IMG/VR virus record: IMGVR_UViG_3300010155_004294
Location: 1-24,717 of that record
Strand: one strand, 5' to 3'
Length of the DNA stretch: 24,717 nucleotides
DNA from: a virus
This document shows, one piece after another, positions 1-7,758 of this stretch. The translations under genes and the position numbers were made by a program. Position 1 is the first letter of the stretch. Every line of letters begins with the position of its first letter. The notes under the pieces were generated by a model. That model searched no databases. It was not told the origin of the DNA and saw nothing but the letters and a program-made list of their open reading frames with translations.

Positions 1-735
1 AACTTGCACGTATCTCGTATCTGAACCTTCCATTCCAGTAACCGTTAATCCCGATACTGTTGGGTCCTGAGCATTTGATAAAATCTGATCATAGGTAACA
101 CCCTTTAATGCTTCCGAACCAGTACGACCTAAAACCGAATTTTCACCTACGATTGTCGCTGTAGGTGGTCCTGAAGTTATAGTTGCATTTGCTAATACCG
201 TATATTCATCAATATCTGCAATTGTTGATAAACTAATTTCCCCTATATTAATCGAATTTCCATCCCACACCAAAGGGTTGGTAGCTACTGTTGGGTCACC
301 GGCAAGATCTACTATTGTTGCATCACCACTAGTAGTAAGACCCTTTCCGATGATAATACCGCTACTTAAAGCATCAAAATCTTCTGAATTTAGAAGATCG
401 GTTCCTGTACCAGATATTAAATTTCTTGCATAAAGTGTACCGTTATCTGAATAAAAAATAAGATCACCCGGTTGTGCGTTTAAACTTGTAACATCGTTGT
501 TCGAAGTGTTACCTAAATATTTGTTACCTGTTACAGAACCACCTGCATTGTTGTTACCTATAAATAGCCTACCAGGGTTGGTTTGTACTTCATCTTTAAG
601 AAAAGTAGAAGGTCCTAAATCAGTAACAAAGCCTAATTCACCCTGTGCTAAAGTAACGTTTTGTCGTTCAGCATTAGTCCCTTTCCTTACAAGACTTCTT
701 ACTACCGTATTTTCATTAATTTCAATAGTTGCCAT
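1..735 (-). CDS. Tail-fibre-like protein, C-terminus cut by window edge
   Basis: The frame is open for 245 codons from the ATG at 735 to the window start, with no stop, so the C-terminal part is missing. The N-terminus resembles the adaptor-like module of the neighbouring fibre protein at 737-2926: a basic stretch (VRSLVRKGTNAERQ), then QGELGF and a short GRLFIGNN segment. That layout is common at the N-terminus of phage tail-fibre or receptor-binding proteins, including the Mtd-type N-terminal domain. The rest is rich in Thr, Ser, Gly, Asn and Asp, as in beta-structured fibres. The start lies 1 nt after the upstream stop, so it is probably co-transcribed. No Shine-Dalgarno sequence is visible. 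A structural role is inferred from composition, the N-terminal module and position; the receptor is unknown. Confidence 0.7.
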   Translation of the reverse strand, partial: MATIEINENTVVRSLVRKGTNAERQNVTLAQGELGFVTDLGPSTFLKDEVQTNPGRLFIGNNNAGGSVTGNKYLGNTSNNDVTSLNAQPGDLIFYSDNGTLYARNLISGTGTDLLNSEDFDALSSGIIIGKGLTTSGDATIVDLAGDPTVATNPLVWDGNSINIGEISLSTIADIDEYTVLANATITSGPPTATIVGENSVLGRTGSEALKGVTYDQILSNAQDPTVSGLTVTGMEGSDTRYVQV

Positions 736-736
736 T

Positions 737-2926
737 TTATCTAAATTTTAAAAGTGATGCACAATTTACTGAGTCAACAGCAGTGTCGGGTAAAGTAACA
801 TCATAAAACAGTGATGGTCCTGCGTCATTATATTGAGGTAAGACAAAAGTCTCTCGTGTTAATAAATCTGTAGCAGTTGACCCACTTTCATATGTATTAT
901 AAAAGGCTCCTAACAGTGCTGATGAATTTGGTTCACCGGAGAGCCCTAATATATTAGTAATAAATTCTATTGGTGTTGCTGCAGGTGCAATACAACCAGG
1001 AAACACCCCTTGTCTTTTTATAACACCATCAGTCCAACCAACAGCAGCCGATTCAAATGTCATTGTAGGTGTAGCATATGTTACAGTATAAACAGAATTA
1101 AAATAATCATTAAGTTCTAAAGCATCTTTTGTTGCGGTAGCTAATTGATCTGATGTATCGGTTGATGTATATTCAACCATAATCATTTCTGTTTTTCTTC
1201 CTCTGTGTGTTGGGTTTGTAGAAATATCTGGAACCACTATAGAACCAGAAGAAGTCTCATAGTAATAAACACATACCCTATTCCAATTAGTATCGTAAAG
1301 TAAAAAGTATTCACCGTTCGTACACTCTGCAGCCGTCGGAAATTGGGCTACGGTATGTTTAGCTTTAAATCCGGTGCAACATAAAGTTTGTTGAAAAGTA
1401 GTATCATCTTGCGCATTTAAATTAACCCACCCGTACATTCCCGCTCCAATTTTACCTGAAGAATTGGTACCAGCATTGTCGCCTGAACCACCAGCAGTTG
1501 TTAAAGAGGTATCTGCATTTGCCCAAACAGGGTCTGTGCCGGACCCCAATGCAACTCTATAAGTAGCATTTAAATTTGTTTGTGCAAAAGCTGTACCATA
1601 TGTAGGTGTTTTGCCTTTTACGAGCCCTTGAATATAAACTGTAGGATCAGTGGCATCTAATTTTTCCCAAGCATCAAAAATTCTTTCACCGTTACTATTT
1701 ACAAAACCATTAATAGCTGCTATTATAGCTGCTCGAGTACCACTATCACTAGATACGTCATAAGCAGCACTAGCCCATGTTACCTGAGGATATAATTCTT
1801 CTACGGTGGCAAAAGTAGGGCCTGTATTCAAAACAAAAATTCCATATATTACACCGTTACCACCCGGAAGTAAAAATCCTTTGTCTTCCCAATCGCCTAT
1901 AGTTGCACAAACATTGGTTATAGAGAAATTTGCATAATTACCAACGTTATCTATATTAGCATTAGGAATTGCTGTACGCATTACTGTACCGGGAAAATCT
2001 TCTCTATTAAAGAAGTTACTCGGTGTCATCATGTCTACTGCAGAAATATTAGAAGTAGTTGATGATTGGCCTACTACTTTCTTTAATGCATTAGAACTTT
2101 GAACTGTGGAAGTAATAGTTGATGATGCAAAATCTACTCTTGCACCATTAATTTGTTGAGTTCCGACATTAATAAAAGAAATAGTTCTATTACCAGCTCC
2201 CTCATCAGTAATAGCTGCATCAGCATTCTTTCCAACACCCGGGGTTCCGGTACCCGACCAATCAGGGGCATAATAGCACTTATCTGCATAAGCCCTGCTC
2301 ATAAAACCATCTGCAGGACCACCATCATCTGTTGCTATTGCTAATGTATGTAATAAAGTCCCAGGACCCGGTATTTCAAATCCAAGACCACCATGGGAAT
2401 TAACAGTTAATGCATTATCACTCACCGTCAGTTTACCAGCAGGATCAGCTGCTATTGTAAAAAATGTAGTGGTGTTCGTGTCGGAACCATAATCAACACT
2501 TACTTCATTTCCTGAAACGGTAATACTATCACCACCTGTTACTGTTGCACCACTTGCAAGTGCTAAATTACCATCTGTATTATACTCAATTGTAGTATTA
2601 TCTACTCCGGGGCTAAGTTGTGTCCAAGCTACATCTCCAAGAGCAGCATCACCTGTAAGTGAATATAAGAGGGTGGCATCAGCACCATTATTATCAAATA
2701 TTAAATCTCCTGTTTCTGCTTTTTGCTGAACTGTACCGCTACTTCTTTGATCTGACCCAAAATTATACACACTTGTTGGCGAACCACCGAGTGATGTACC
2801 ATTACCGACATATACCCTATTAGTATCTATTGTGTACCCTAACTCGCCCTGATCTAAAATAATTAATTTTCTATCTGAGTTAGAACCTCGTCTTACTTTA
2901 ATCTTTGCTACATCGACCGTCGGCAT
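737..2926 (-). CDS. Large tail-fibre / receptor-binding-like structural protein (729 aa)
   Basis: Residues 1-50 form a compact module (KIKVRRGSN, then QGELGYTIDTNRVYVGNGT) typical of the N-terminal attachment domain of phage fibre proteins; the gene downstream carries a diverged copy. The remainder is Thr/Ser/Gly/Asn-rich with no enzymatic motif that I recognise, consistent with an elongated beta-structured virion protein. The gene has its own T4-type late promoter octamer ending 6 nt before the ATG, which supports late expression. There is no Shine-Dalgarno sequence in that short gap. Alternative roles are baseplate wedge, whisker or capsid decoration protein. The family-level call rests on the N-terminal module, size, composition and promoter; exact virion position is unknown. 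Confidence 0.7.
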   Translation of the reverse strand: MPTVDVAKIKVRRGSNSDRKLIILDQGELGYTIDTNRVYVGNGTSLGGSPTSVYNFGSDQRSSGTVQQKAETGDLIFDNNGADATLLYSLTGDAALGDVAWTQLSPGVDNTTIEYNTDGNLALASGATVTGGDSITVSGNEVSVDYGSDTNTTTFFTIAADPAGKLTVSDNALTVNSHGGLGFEIPGPGTLLHTLAIATDDGGPADGFMSRAYADKCYYAPDWSGTGTPGVGKNADAAITDEGAGNRTISFINVGTQQINGARVDFASSTITSTVQSSNALKKVVGQSSTTSNISAVDMMTPSNFFNREDFPGTVMRTAIPNANIDNVGNYANFSITNVCATIGDWEDKGFLLPGGNGVIYGIFVLNTGPTFATVEELYPQVTWASAAYDVSSDSGTRAAIIAAINGFVNSNGERIFDAWEKLDATDPTVYIQGLVKGKTPTYGTAFAQTNLNATYRVALGSGTDPVWANADTSLTTAGGSGDNAGTNSSGKIGAGMYGWVNLNAQDDTTFQQTLCCTGFKAKHTVAQFPTAAECTNGEYFLLYDTNWNRVCVYYYETSSGSIVVPDISTNPTHRGRKTEMIMVEYTSTDTSDQLATATKDALELNDYFNSVYTVTYATPTMTFESAAVGWTDGVIKRQGVFPGCIAPAATPIEFITNILGLSGEPNSSALLGAFYNTYESGSTATDLLTRETFVLPQYNDAGPSLFYDVTLPDTAVDSVNCASLLKFR

Positions 2927-2932
2927 ATGAAA

Positions 2933-2940
2933 TATTTATT
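2933..2940 (-). promoter_or_regulatory. T4-type late promoter box AATAAATA
   Basis: AATAAATA on the minus strand matches the T4-like late consensus (TATAAATA in T4, NATAAATA in marine relatives). It ends 6 nt before the ATG of the 729-aa fibre gene. In T4 the box spans about -13 to -6, so the predicted start falls within 1-2 nt of the ATG and the message would be essentially leaderless. Confidence 0.65.
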
Positions 2941-2948
2941 CTTATATG

Positions 2949-3176
2949 TCAATCTAAAGATAAAGTTTTGGTAAAATCGTATTCATCTATAGATTTACTA
3001 ATAAGGTTCTTTTGAAGTTTTACCGTTTTATTTATCTTTTTAGGATCTTCTTCGTTATATATGCATATACCATGGATGTAAGATTTTGTTTCTTTAGTAA
3101 CAGCAATAATACGTTTACTTTTTTTGTTTTTATTTAGAATGTAATATTTTATGTTGTGGCCGTTAATTTCAGACAT
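2949..3176 (-). CDS. Small Lys-rich protein of unknown function (75 aa)
   Basis: I do not recognise the family. It is a basic, Lys/Ile/Asn-rich 75-residue protein with no signal peptide or transmembrane segment. Its start overlaps the end of the upstream 217-aa gene by 8 nt, a translational-coupling arrangement that supports it being real. It sits between the portal region and the fibre genes, so it could be a small virion or assembly protein, but nothing in the sequence proves that. The fibre-gene late promoter lies just past its stop. Confidence 0.6.
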   Translation of the reverse strand: MSEINGHNIKYYILNKNKKSKRIIAVTKETKSYIHGICIYNEEDPKKINKTVKLQKNLISKSIDEYDFTKTLSLD

Positions 3177-3822
3177 TTTGAATTAATATTTCGTCTGGTT
3201 TTCCTTGTCTCTCCGTGTTAGTGCCTCCCAAAATAGTGCCTTCTTTTTTATCATAAGGCCCATCCCAATGGTATAGTACAACATGTTGATTATATTTAAT
3301 ATTTTTGTCAACCCCCGTATCCAAATATGCTGTTATAGCTTCTCCACCTACCTGTACCCGCAACCCGTAACCATTCATACAAAATATTTCATCTTCATTA
3401 GGCGTTACAACATTTACGGCAGGTTCGCTTTCTACTACTACAGGAGAATTTTCTACCTTTTCTACAACCTCTGTCTCTACTTTAACAAACGGTGTGTTAA
3501 TTAATTCTGCAGTTTCATAAAAATTTACACTACCTGCAATAGTTGTTACTTTTTTAATTTGTACAGGGGGTGGTTCGCTCACAAAAGATGTATCAATTGG
3601 TTTGTATTCATGTTTTGTATCAGAAGGTTTTTCGTATTTTTTACTATAAGGTGAAGATCTAAATCCTGTTTGAGTTTTAAGTTTATTTTTTACAGCTGTA
3701 ACCGTGTGTTCGGTAATAGATTCTGTCTTAATAATGTGTGTGTCATCCACCTTCTTTTTCTTTTTGAAGAACGAAAAGAATTTTAAAAACCATCGACGTA
3801 GCATACTACTATTTAAAATCAT
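3169..3822 (-). CDS. Unknown protein with basic N-terminus and conserved-looking C-terminal domain (217 aa)
   Basis: Residues 1-25 are hydrophobic and aromatic followed by a run of lysines (FFKKKKK), which might be a membrane-anchoring or positively charged tether. Residues about 26-145 are low in order, rich in Lys, Glu, Val, Thr and Pro. The last ~70 residues (from CMNGYGLRVQVGG onward) look like a compact beta-rich domain with HVVLYHWDG and GTILGG. I do not recognise the family. The ATG at 3822 is preferred because an AAGG Shine-Dalgarno-like sequence lies 4-5 nt upstream, unusual here since most starts lack one; Met7 is an alternative. Its position between portal and fibres suggests a virion or morphogenesis role, by inference only. 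Confidence 0.65.
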   Translation of the reverse strand: MILNSSMLRRWFLKFFSFFKKKKKVDDTHIIKTESITEHTVTAVKNKLKTQTGFRSSPYSKKYEKPSDTKHEYKPIDTSFVSEPPPVQIKKVTTIAGSVNFYETAELINTPFVKVETEVVEKVENSPVVVESEPAVNVVTPNEDEIFCMNGYGLRVQVGGEAITAYLDTGVDKNIKYNQHVVLYHWDGPYDKKEGTILGGTNTERQGKPDEILIQNV

Positions 3823-3830
3823 AAACCTTA

Positions 3831-3848
3831 TTAATCAACTATGATTAA
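3831..3848. repeat. Inverted repeat (7-bp stem, 4-nt loop) between genes
   Basis: TTAATCA at 3831-3837 and TGATTAA at 3842-3848 form a perfect 7-bp AT-rich stem with a 4-nt loop. It lies in the 32-nt gap between the 91-aa gene and the 217-aa gene, just upstream of the latter's AAGG ribosome-binding-like site. It has no clear U-tract, so it is a weak candidate for a terminator or a structured leader. Confidence 0.35.
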
Positions 3849-3854
3849 AAGATT

Positions 3855-4130
3855 TTAAACTATATTAGTAATAATTCCGTTGGTGATAGTTAAGACTACA
3901 TTCCCCGATGTGGTGCTAAGAGTTAAAGATTGGGTCGATCCCATTTTGGTGTCAATGTATAATTCTCCAGCGCTTAAAGAAACGGTACTAAGATTAGCGA
4001 AACCGGTTTCATTACCAATACCTGACGTGGCGTTATAAGATGAATCAATGAAATCGTTAAAATTGCTTTGTGAAGGAACATCGCCTTGCTCAAAGTAACC
4101 TTTTATTGTGCCTATTGGTTGTCTTGCCAT
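3855..4130 (-). CDS. Small virion-type protein, fibre/baseplate-like (91 aa)
   Basis: The N-terminal third (IGTIKGYFEQGDVPSQSNF followed by NDFIDSSYN) resembles a segment seen near the N-terminus of many phage fibre and tail-associated proteins, where a phrase of the form P(T/S)xxxFxDFIDS precedes a fibre. The rest is Ser/Thr/Gly/Leu-rich and beta-like, ending in a valine- and isoleucine-rich strand. Its own late-type box 7 nt before the ATG supports a structural role. It starts 10 nt after the portal stop. It could be a short fibre, a head-decoration protein or a trimerising tip; no specific homologue is named. Confidence 0.6.
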   Translation of the reverse strand: MARQPIGTIKGYFEQGDVPSQSNFNDFIDSSYNATSGIGNETGFANLSTVSLSAGELYIDTKMGSTQSLTLSTTSGNVVLTITNGIITNIV

Positions 4131-4137
4131 TTTATAT

Positions 4138-4145
4138 TATTTATG
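4138..4145 (-). promoter_or_regulatory. T4-type late promoter box CATAAATA
   Basis: CATAAATA on the minus strand overlaps the portal stop codon and ends 7 nt before the ATG of the 91-aa gene. The predicted transcription start is about 2 nt upstream of that ATG. Confidence 0.55.
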
Positions 4146-5940
4146 TAACACCTGCTTCTGCACCTGGGGCTACAGGAACATCTCCTTCACCACCGGTTAC
4201 CATAGGGCCACCGCCTTCTGGTGGCGGACCAAATTCTGGTGGTGTTTGTGGGTTTGGTATAGCGCTTCCCCCACCACCTAAATCGGCACCCATGTCACCA
4301 CCACCTTCAGCTGCTTCACCTGCAGCATTAGTCATTTGCTCTCTCCAATTAGGACCAGCTTGCTCAATTTGCATTAACTCCCATTGAAGTTCTTTATCTT
4401 TTCTTAAAAATTCTCTATTAGCTTTTACTTCTATATCTGTCCAATCTAAATATCTCTTTTGTGCCCATGTGTTAGAAACAAACTCACTAGCAGCTAAATT
4501 GTTATAATTGTTTGCTCTCAATTCTAACTTCTGCTGTTCTCTCATTTCAAAGAAATTAGTTGGAACATTAAATTCTAGATCAAGTTGCATCTCTTTGAGC
4601 TCGTATTTTTCCCAAATCTTTTTCAATTTTAGATGCGTTATAAAACCATTCTTTAAACCTGCAGCAAAATGCTGTTGCATACGAATTATAAATCTTGCAA
4701 ACTTAAGCTCTTCTCTTAATATTTCTGTACCATCCTGAAATGCCTGTTCTGGGTTTAATCTTGTTACAGGTACTTTTAACGACTTGTACAATTTCTTTAA
4801 GAAATACATTAAGTCTTCCAACTCCCCTAAGTTCTGACCACCAGCTAGTGTATTAACGCTCGTACCTTCACTTCCTGCTCTCTTAGCAAACCAAAATGAA
4901 TCAAGCATAGATTGAGGTGAAAATTTCTGCACTGTCCCGCTTTCGTCGGTATCGTACGTGTGTCTACTCCAATATTTTTGTTGAAGATTTCTTAGATATG
5001 CTTCAGCCTTGGGTGGTGACATATTCCCAACATCAACATTGAAAACTAACTTTTCAGGAGCTCTGACTAATCGATAAATTACAATTGCATCTTCGATTAA
5101 AGATAGTTGTCTATAAGCTCTTCTTGCATTTTCTAAAAACGGAAGTCTAATTGTTTTATTATCATTCCAAATTCCCGAATTAATATATGTGACTTGATTC
5201 TTATCCATTGGAATCAATTGCATATCTTCTATCTTTGTAGGATTAGATTCATTAAAAACAGGTTTTCTTAAAAGGTATCCTTGAACTATTGAATTTTGAA
5301 TGTTACCAAAAATTGGATCAATTAATTCTGTAGGTATTTGGACTACACCTAAAATACCTTCTTTAGGGTGGTCCTTATGAATAACATGCTCCCAATAAAC
5401 TTCTCCTTCAGTTAATAATGATCTGAAATATTCCCACCCTTTGTGGTCTAAATCAAAATATTGAACAAACTTTTGAAATTCTCCTTGAATCTCTTTTTGC
5501 TCGTGTGGTTTAAATTCCCTATCTCTAAAAAGTAATCTTACAATTCTACCTTCGTGATCAGTATTAATAATTTCATCACAAATTTCATCTAATGCATCAC
5601 CGACTTCAGCAAAGGCTGCCATAACCCTATAGTCTCTAATTCTTGCACCTTTATCCTGTTGGATATTTGCGTACATGAACTCCTGAAACCCTTTGTCCAT
5701 TGCAATATCACCAATAGCATTATTATTGATAATAGTAGAAGAAGAAATAGATTGTCTTTGAAGAGCATCTTCTCTATTACTTCCTTGATGTTGAAAAAGC
5801 TTATATTTCGGGTTTACCTCTGATAACGTATCTAATGTTTCGTAAGATTGATAAGGTAACCTACTCTGCACGAACTTCATTAAAGAACGTCCAAACGTGC
5901 CTTGATTACCTTTACCTTCTTGTATTACTTCTTTTGCCAT
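4141..5940 (-). CDS. 20: Portal vertex protein, T4 gp20 family
   Basis: This is the dodecameric portal at the DNA-packaging vertex of the capsid, which nucleates head assembly and is the channel for DNA entry and exit. T4 gp20 hallmarks are clear: RDYRVMAAFAEVGDALDEI at about 102-120, the RSLLTEGEVYWEHVIHKD segment at 173-190, the VIYRLVRAPEKLVFNVDVGN block at 287-306, and the FWFAKRAGSEGT and AGGQNLGELEDLMYF blocks at 349-380 followed by KKLYKSLKVPVTRL. At 599 aa it is longer than T4 gp20 (524 aa), mainly through a Gly/Pro/Ala-rich C-terminal tail from about residue 540. The ATG lies 1 nt after the stop of the upstream Thr-Pro protein, and no promoter is visible in that gap, so it is probably read from the late box at 6661-6668. 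Confidence 0.95.
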   Translation of the reverse strand: MAKEVIQEGKGNQGTFGRSLMKFVQSRLPYQSYETLDTLSEVNPKYKLFQHQGSNREDALQRQSISSSTIINNNAIGDIAMDKGFQEFMYANIQQDKGARIRDYRVMAAFAEVGDALDEICDEIINTDHEGRIVRLLFRDREFKPHEQKEIQGEFQKFVQYFDLDHKGWEYFRSLLTEGEVYWEHVIHKDHPKEGILGVVQIPTELIDPIFGNIQNSIVQGYLLRKPVFNESNPTKIEDMQLIPMDKNQVTYINSGIWNDNKTIRLPFLENARRAYRQLSLIEDAIVIYRLVRAPEKLVFNVDVGNMSPPKAEAYLRNLQQKYWSRHTYDTDESGTVQKFSPQSMLDSFWFAKRAGSEGTSVNTLAGGQNLGELEDLMYFLKKLYKSLKVPVTRLNPEQAFQDGTEILREELKFARFIIRMQQHFAAGLKNGFITHLKLKKIWEKYELKEMQLDLEFNVPTNFFEMREQQKLELRANNYNNLAASEFVSNTWAQKRYLDWTDIEVKANREFLRKDKELQWELMQIEQAGPNWREQMTNAAGEAAEGGGDMGADLGGGGSAIPNPQTPPEFGPPPEGGGPMVTGGEGDVPVAPGAEAGVT

Positions 5941-5941
5941 A

Positions 5942-6655
5942 TTATGTTGTTGATTTGGATGGTGAAATTGACACTGTTATCGATTTGGTCCTTGTTCTTG
6001 TATTTGTTTTTGTTCTGGTTTGTGTCCATGTTGGTGTTGGTGTCACAACAACGTTTGAAACCGTATTTGTATATGTTGGTGTCCTTGTTTGTGTTGGTGT
6101 CGAAGATCTTGTTTGTGTTGGTGTTGGTGTGAGTGGATCTGTGTTAGACGCCGTTATTGTGTGTGTCTGAGTTTGTGTTCTAGTTTGTGTTGGTGTTCTA
6201 GTTTGTGTTGGTGACTGAGTAATGCTCTTTGTAGGGGTAGGATAATTACTAGGAGATTGGGTAATAGATGTTGTTCTTGTCGGTGTCTGGGTTTGTGTTC
6301 TCGACATTGTTGGTGTTTGTGATCTAGTCTGTGTTTGGGTTGGTGATTGTGTAGTAGTATTGCTTGGTGTTCGAGATCTAGTTACGGTTCGTGTTGGTGT
6401 TACTGGTGGTGTTTGTGATCTAGTAACTGTATATGTAGGCGTTCTTGTTCCTGTAGGTGTTTGAGTTACTGATTTTGTTCTGGTTTTTGTAGGCGAAGGT
6501 GTAGGGGTTTGTGTAGGTGAAGGGGTTGGAGTTATTGTTCTTGTAGGTGTAGGCCATGGATAACCTTCAATATTAATTTTAGACCACTCAGTCCCTATTT
6601 CTGGACCAGTATTTTGACGTCTAATCAGGTCTCTAAATGTTGGAATACCCGCCAC
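5942..6655 (-). CDS. Thr-Pro repeat protein, probable virion fibre or extended linker (237 aa)
   Basis: Only about 35 N-terminal residues (MAGIPTFRDLIRRQ through EGYPWP) are of normal composition. The rest to the C-terminus is Thr, Pro, Gln, Arg and Ser in a degenerate hexapeptide rhythm of the PTQTRT type. Such chains are extended and often surface-exposed. The GTG at 6655 is chosen as start because a late box ends 5 nt before it and no ATG lies upstream in frame. It sits between the other Thr-Pro protein and the portal. No enzymatic motif is present. A virion role is inferred from the late box and neighbours; Thr-rich repeats are plausible O-glycosylation targets, which is speculative. Confidence 0.7.
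   Translation of the reverse strand: MAGIPTFRDLIRRQNTGPEIGTEWSKINIEGYPWPTPTRTITPTPSPTQTPTPSPTKTRTKSVTQTPTGTRTPTYTVTRSQTPPVTPTRTVTRSRTPSNTTTQSPTQTQTRSQTPTMSRTQTQTPTRTTSITQSPSNYPTPTKSITQSPTQTRTPTQTRTQTQTHTITASNTDPLTPTPTQTRSSTPTQTRTPTYTNTVSNVVVTPTPTWTQTRTKTNTRTRTKSITVSISPSKSTT
5945..6565 (-). repeat. Degenerate 18-bp coding repeat (Thr-Pro-Gln-Thr-Arg-Thr type)
   Basis: The coding strand repeats 6-bp and 18-bp units encoding PT, QT and RT dipeptides, making the top strand almost entirely G and T. Unit boundaries are imperfect, with insertions such as TTSITQSPSNYP. Slippage or recombination could change its length. Confidence 0.8.
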
Positions 6656-6660
6656 AATAT

Positions 6661-6668
6661 TATTTATT
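6661..6668 (-). promoter_or_regulatory. T4-type late promoter box AATAAATA
   Basis: AATAAATA ends 5 nt before the GTG start of the 237-aa Thr-Pro protein, placing the predicted +1 at the start codon itself. It lies in the 80-nt gap 6656-6735, the largest non-coding gap here; the rest of that gap shows only a 17-codon ORF that I do not consider a gene. The box probably also serves the portal gene. Confidence 0.65.
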
Positions 6669-6735
6669 CACTTCACTCAATGGTCAATAATATATTTAGA
6701 CATCATCAGCTTGCCAATTAGTTTTACCATATATA

Positions 6736-7758
6736 TCACGCTATTGTTGGTGTTGGTGTTGGCGTTTGTGTCGGTGTTTGAGTTTGTGTAGCAGTTCGAG
6801 AAACTGTTCTTGATGGTGTTCTTGTAGGTGAAGCACCTCGCGTTTTAGTTTGGGTTTGGGTTCTAGTTTGTGTTGGTGTTTGTGTCGGTGTTTGTGTTTG
6901 TGTCGGAGTTTGGCTTGATGTACGTGTTCTAGTTCTAGTCTGTGTAGGTGTTCTTGTAGGAGAAGCTGTTTGGCTTGGTGTTTGTGTTCTTGTAGAAGTA
7001 ACAGTTTTGGTATATGTTTGAGTACGAGTCTGTGTTGGTGTCTGCGTTGGTGTTCTAGTTTGTGTTGGTGTGCGTGTCTGTGTTGGTGTTTGTGATCTTG
7101 TCCGCGTTACACCAATAGTGGGTGTTTGCGTTTGTGTTGGTGTTCTAGTTTGTGTTGGTGTTTGAGTTTTTGTTGATGTATTTGTTACATTTAGAGTAGT
7201 GGTTGGTGTGGGTGTTCTAGTTTGTGTTGATGTTCTAGTTTGCGTCGGTGTAGGTGTAGGTGTCCTTGGTACTAATCTAGATTGAACATAAAAAGGCGGT
7301 GCATTTGGATCTGTATTATAACCATAAGCACAACCTGGAAATTCCGTTTGGCCACCGGGTGATGTTATAATAATTTTAAATGGGCCGGTTGCTTTACCCG
7401 ATAACGCTGTTAGGTCTATACTAATTGTCTGCTTAGAATAATTTTTTAATACACCACCACCAAAATCTATCACGTTAAAACCACTAAACGCTGGGAATCT
7501 TGCCGATAAAGCTCTGTTAGTGGCAAAATAATTTACACTACTTAACGGGGTTGAAGATAAAGAACCTGAAAAGAAATCCGACGGGTTACCTGCACTTAAA
7601 AATGCTTGATAATATTTTGTAAGGCCTTTAACACCAGCTGATTTTAACCAAGGAGAATCAAATTCAAACACAGTGCGGTTTTCACTAAAAATAAGCTGAC
7701 CGCCATGTTGACCCGAAAGCGCATAATTAACTAATAAAGGTATTCTTTTTCTCACCAT
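6736..7758 (-). CDS. Virion-type protein: unique N-terminal domain plus long Thr-Pro repeat tail (340 aa)
   Basis: Residues 1 to about 165 look globular and beta-rich (for example SGQHGGQLIFSENRTVFEF and a later FKIIITSPGGQTEF). I do not recognise the family. Residues about 165-340 are a Thr/Pro/Gln/Arg repeat of PTQTRT type like that in the downstream gene, ending in TPTPTPTIA. The architecture of a small head plus long extended tail fits a fibre or whisker. The start overlaps the gp15-like gene by 7 nt, so it is probably translated from the late transcript started at 8565-8572. In T4, genes 16 to 19 lie between 15 and 20; here the two Thr-Pro genes occupy that place. Confidence 0.7.
   Translation of the reverse strand: MVRKRIPLLVNYALSGQHGGQLIFSENRTVFEFDSPWLKSAGVKGLTKYYQAFLSAGNPSDFFSGSLSSTPLSSVNYFATNRALSARFPAFSGFNVIDFGGGVLKNYSKQTISIDLTALSGKATGPFKIIITSPGGQTEFPGCAYGYNTDPNAPPFYVQSRLVPRTPTPTPTQTRTSTQTRTPTPTTTLNVTNTSTKTQTPTQTRTPTQTQTPTIGVTRTRSQTPTQTRTPTQTRTPTQTPTQTRTQTYTKTVTSTRTQTPSQTASPTRTPTQTRTRTRTSSQTPTQTQTPTQTPTQTRTQTQTKTRGASPTRTPSRTVSRTATQTQTPTQTPTPTPTIA
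6739..7262 (-). repeat. Degenerate 18-bp coding repeat, second copy region
   Basis: This is the same PTQTRT-type coding repeat as at 5945-6565, separated from it by the 80-nt gap and a short unique N-terminus. The top strand repeatedly reads like TGTGTTGGTGTTCTAGTT, an 18-bp unit. Two neighbouring genes with near-identical units could recombine. Confidence 0.8.

Noticed and set aside
559-566. TATAAATA on the plus strand inside a fibre gene; similar matches at 14970-14977 and 17943-17950
   Set aside because: No plus-strand gene follows any of them; the number is near what AT content predicts.
4070-4387. A plus-strand ORF across the portal C-terminus
   Set aside because: It mirrors the Gly/Pro-rich tail of the portal on the opposite strand and has no independent signal.
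5835-6170. Plus-strand Val/Leu-rich ORFs around 5.8-6.2 kb
   Set aside because: They are reverse-strand shadows of the Thr-Pro repeat; the GT-rich strand reads as Val/Leu/Cys repeats by default.
6670-6735. A 17-codon ORF in the 80-nt gap
   Set aside because: It is too short, not coupled to neighbours, and ends before the promoter box.
5945-7262. Regular repeats that could suggest a CRISPR-like array
   Set aside because: The units are contiguous, keep the reading frame and encode Thr-Pro repeats, with no unique spacers of constant length.
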